Assembly (NCBI GenBank): GCA_044223995.1
Contig: JBGALE010000002.1
Location: 186,001 to 250,000, forward strand
Reading direction: 5' to 3'
Origin: JACMLD01 sp044223995
GTDB taxonomy: Bacteria > Bacteroidota > Bacteroidia > Chitinophagales > Chitinophagaceae
Length of the DNA stretch: 64,000 bases
Shown: positions 61,758 through 64,000 of the stretch, piece after piece
Position numbering within the stretch: position 1 is the first letter of the stretch
Layout of the letters: every line of letters begins with the position of its first letter
Translations under genes and position numbers: made by a program
The notes under the pieces: model-generated
Database searches by the model: none
Told to the model about the DNA's origin: nothing
Seen by the model: only the letters and a program-made list of their open reading frames with translations

Positions 61758-64000
61758 TTAAGCAGCTTCGAGCTCCAATTGATTTTTTACCAGTTCGTAA
61801 TAATGCCCCCGCTGGGCAACCAGCTCTTTATGGTTACCCATTTCTTTTATCTTGCCGTCCTCCATTACTATGATCTGGTCTGCATTTTTTACGGTACTCA
61901 GCCGGTGGGCAATAATGACGACAGTTTTATTCTCCAGGAAATGATCGAGGTTCTTCATTATAATTCTCTCATTGTTGGCATCCAGTGCGCTCGTGGCTTC
62001 ATCCAGGAAAATATAATGTGGGTTCCTGTACACTGTCCTGGCTATAAATATTCTTTGTTTTTGTCCGCCGCTGATACCGGAACCTGTGCTGCCGATCTTT
62101 GTATTAAGACCCAGTGGCATTTTTCTCAATACGTCCTGCAGGTTGGCTACACGAATGGCTTCTATTAATTTCTCTTCATCCACATTATCTCCTTCCACTG
62201 CAATGTTGCGGAGGATACTGTCGGAAAAAACATATCCATCCTGCATCACCGTACCGCAATTCTTTCTCCAGTTGCTGTGAGAGAAATCATGCAGGTCTGC
62301 ACCATTGATACGGATACTTCCTTCTGTGGGATCGTATATTTTAAGCAATAATTTTAGCAGTGTCGTTTTACCGCTACCGCTGGAACCAACGATGGCAGTT
62401 GTTTTCCCTTCCGGTATATGCAGGTTGATTTGATCCAGTACCAGTGCTGATTTTGGCCCCCCGTAACGAAATGAAATATTTCGCAATGTTATTCCCTTTT
62501 CTTCCTCCAGTCCTATCGCAGCATTGTTCAGCATCGTGGTATAATAACTTGTATTACCTGCATTGTTTTCTTCGCCCGGTTCCTCATCGGATCGCGTATG
62601 AACTTCCCGCAGCCGATCAAGGCTCATTTTAGCATCCTGCAGGGAACGTACAAAAGATATCAGTTGGTTTAAGGGTGTATTCATTTGACCAACCATATAG
62701 GAAATACTCAGCATGATACCGAGTGTTATTTCACTGTGAATAACAGCGGATGCAGTTAAATAAGAGATGATAATGTTTTTCAGTTGGGTAACAAATGATG
62801 AGCCGATGGTTTGGTATTGCTCAAGTGCCAGTCCTTTGATATTTACCCTGAATAATTTTGCCTGTATCTTTTCCCACTCCCAGCGCCGTGCTCGCTCACA
62901 ATTATTTAATTTGATTTCCTGCATTCCGGTTATCAGTTCATAAATACTATTCTGGTTCTCGCGCATTCGCTGAAAGCGCATGTAATCAATATTCCGGCGT
63001 CCTTTCATGAATAATAATACCCAGCCAACAGATAAAATACTTCCTGCAAAAAATACCAGGAATATTTTTCCGCTGTAAGCGCCGAGTATGACTGAGAAAA
63101 CCAGGAGATTTACCAGGGAGAAGAGTGTATCGAGCGTAGAACCGGTAAGGAATTTTTCAATCCGGTGATGATCGTTGATGCGCTGCGACAGGTCGCCTAC
63201 ATTCTTTGATTCAAAATAACTCAATGGCAGTTTCATTATTTTGATCAGGAAAGTTGAAATCATGCTAACGCTCATCCGCGTATTGATATGCAGGAGAATC
63301 CAATTGCGGAGCATATCTACGATGGTGCTGCCGATAAAAAGCAGCAATTGTGATATAAGAATCAGGTGGATAAAATGAAAGTTCTGCTTATGAATACCAT
63401 AATCCACCACACTTTGCGTCATGAAGGGAAATATCAGGGAAAGCAGGCTCCCAAAAATCATGGCCAGGAAAACATAGGAAACATGTTTTTTATAGGGATG
63501 CAGGTACTCTGCCAAAAACCTAAAACTGCTTTTTGCTTTCTTTTCCTCCTCTTCTTTTTCATAAAAATGCGGTGTAGGCTCCAGCAGCAGGGCAATCCCT
63601 TTTTCGTCGTTCGACTGCAGCCAGCATTTTTTAAAGGTGGCTTCATCTATTTCTACCAACCCATGCCCCGGATCGGCAATGACCAGTTTGGTACCAGCTT
63701 TGCGGCTAAATAAACCGCGCCGCCTTTTTTTTGGTTCGTAAAAAACCACAAAATGTTCCTGGTTCCAATGCAATACACAGGGAATTGGTGCTTCTTCCAC
63801 CAACTGACGGTAAGAAATTTTTACCGACAATGTCTTAAACCCAATTTGCTCCGCTGCCTCACTTAATCCCAGTAAATTCACTCCCGACCTGGTTATAAAA
63901 GAATTTGAACGCAGGTAGTCGAGTGAATAATCTTTCCCATAGCATGCCGCAATCATTTTTAAGCAGGTTGGGCCACAATCCATAAGATCAAGCTGCCTGA
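61758..64000 (-). CDS. Peptidase C39-containing ABC exporter (start beyond right edge)
   Basis: A peptidase-containing ATP-binding cassette exporter (PCAT). The frame stays open to the window edge, with RQLDLMDCGPTCLKM at the start of the visible part, so the true start lies just beyond 64000. The N-terminal C39 domain has the catalytic Cys (MDCGPTC), His (LHWNQEHFVVFYEP) and Asp (VIADPGHGLVEI). Six membrane helices follow (about 160-440), then the nucleotide-binding domain with Walker A GSSGSGKTTLLKLL, signature SGGQKQR and Walker B IFLDEATSALD. Such proteins cleave double-glycine leader peptides and export the mature peptide. It heads the operon down to the OtsAB gene. No leader peptide gene is visible in the window. 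Confidence 0.95.
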   Translation of the reverse strand, partial: RQLDLMDCGPTCLKMIAACYGKDYSLDYLRSNSFITRSGVNLLGLSEAAEQIGFKTLSVKISYRQLVEEAPIPCVLHWNQEHFVVFYEPKKRRRGLFSRKAGTKLVIADPGHGLVEIDEATFKKCWLQSNDEKGIALLLEPTPHFYEKEEEEKKAKSSFRFLAEYLHPYKKHVSYVFLAMIFGSLLSLIFPFMTQSVVDYGIHKQNFHFIHLILISQLLLFIGSTIVDMLRNWILLHINTRMSVSMISTFLIKIMKLPLSYFESKNVGDLSQRINDHHRIEKFLTGSTLDTLFSLVNLLVFSVILGAYSGKIFLVFFAGSILSVGWVLLFMKGRRNIDYMRFQRMRENQNSIYELITGMQEIKLNNCERARRWEWEKIQAKLFRVNIKGLALEQYQTIGSSFVTQLKNIIISYLTASAVIHSEITLGIMLSISYMVGQMNTPLNQLISFVRSLQDAKMSLDRLREVHTRSDEEPGEENNAGNTSYYTTMLNNAAIGLEEEKGITLRNISFRYGGPKSALVLDQINLHIPEGKTTAIVGSSGSGKTTLLKLLLKIYDPTEGSIRINGADLHDFSHSNWRKNCGTVMQDGYVFSDSILRNIAVEGDNVDEEKLIEAIRVANLQDVLRKMPLGLNTKIGSTGSGISGGQKQRIFIARTVYRNPHYIFLDEATSALDANNERIIMKNLDHFLENKTVVIIAHRLSTVKNADQIIVMEDGKIKEMGNHKELVAQRGHYYELVKNQLELEAA

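Overview
The window is chromosomal DNA of a member of the Bacteroidota, most likely family Chitinophagaceae. The evidence is a dcw cluster without murF or ddl, an atpD-atpC pair away from the other ATP synthase genes, a type IX secretion (T9SS) C-terminal sorting domain, a TonB of the Bacteroidota form, and -7 elements of the TAnnTTTG type upstream of several genes. No rRNA, tRNA, CRISPR array, insertion sequence or prophage was seen.

Layout. 1-15.6 kb (minus strand): the division and cell-wall (dcw) cluster, reading mraZ-rsmH-ftsL-ftsI-murE-mraY-murD-ftsW-murG-murC-ftsQ-ftsA-ftsZ, with ftsZ cut by the left edge. A promoter overlapping probable MraZ boxes precedes mraZ. 15.8-28.4 kb: housekeeping genes (DUF3052 protein, queA, an orphan sensor kinase, YqgE, two envelope proteins, atpDC, a YtxH/holin-like small operon, an AI-2E-family transporter with a GNAT-like gene, and dnaX). 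28.4-30.5 kb: an AT-richer patch with three unrecognised small or secreted proteins and about 600 bases without a gene. 30.5-34 kb: a single protein joining a GH18 glycosidase, a NodB deacetylase and a processive GT2 synthase. 34.6-48.2 kb: a two-component system followed by two tandem, closely similar TolC/adaptor/RND heavy-metal efflux operons. 48.3-53.7 kb: TonB, an M20 amidohydrolase, a T9SS-exported protein and a small zinc-protease-like lipoprotein. 53.9-64 kb (minus strand): one transcription unit of seven genes, running from a C39-peptidase ABC exporter (cut by the right edge) through a very short HlyD adaptor, a GT9-like protein, a DUF4254 protein, a stand-alone condensation-domain protein and a GT-A-like protein to a trehalose-6-phosphate synthase/phosphatase fusion.

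How the parts connect. The dcw genes form one nearly gapless unit for lipid II synthesis and divisome assembly. The kinase/regulator pair at 34.7-36.7 kb probably controls both RND operons: direct TTAAC repeats spaced 11 and 10 bp occur before the kinase gene and before both efflux operons, and a related array precedes the GH18-NodB-GT2 gene. The last operon looks like an undescribed biosynthesis-and-export system, probably for a modified peptide or a glycoconjugate. dnaX carries an A9 run with an upstream Shine-Dalgarno-like element and immediate stops in both other frames, which suggests programmed production of a short gamma-type subunit.
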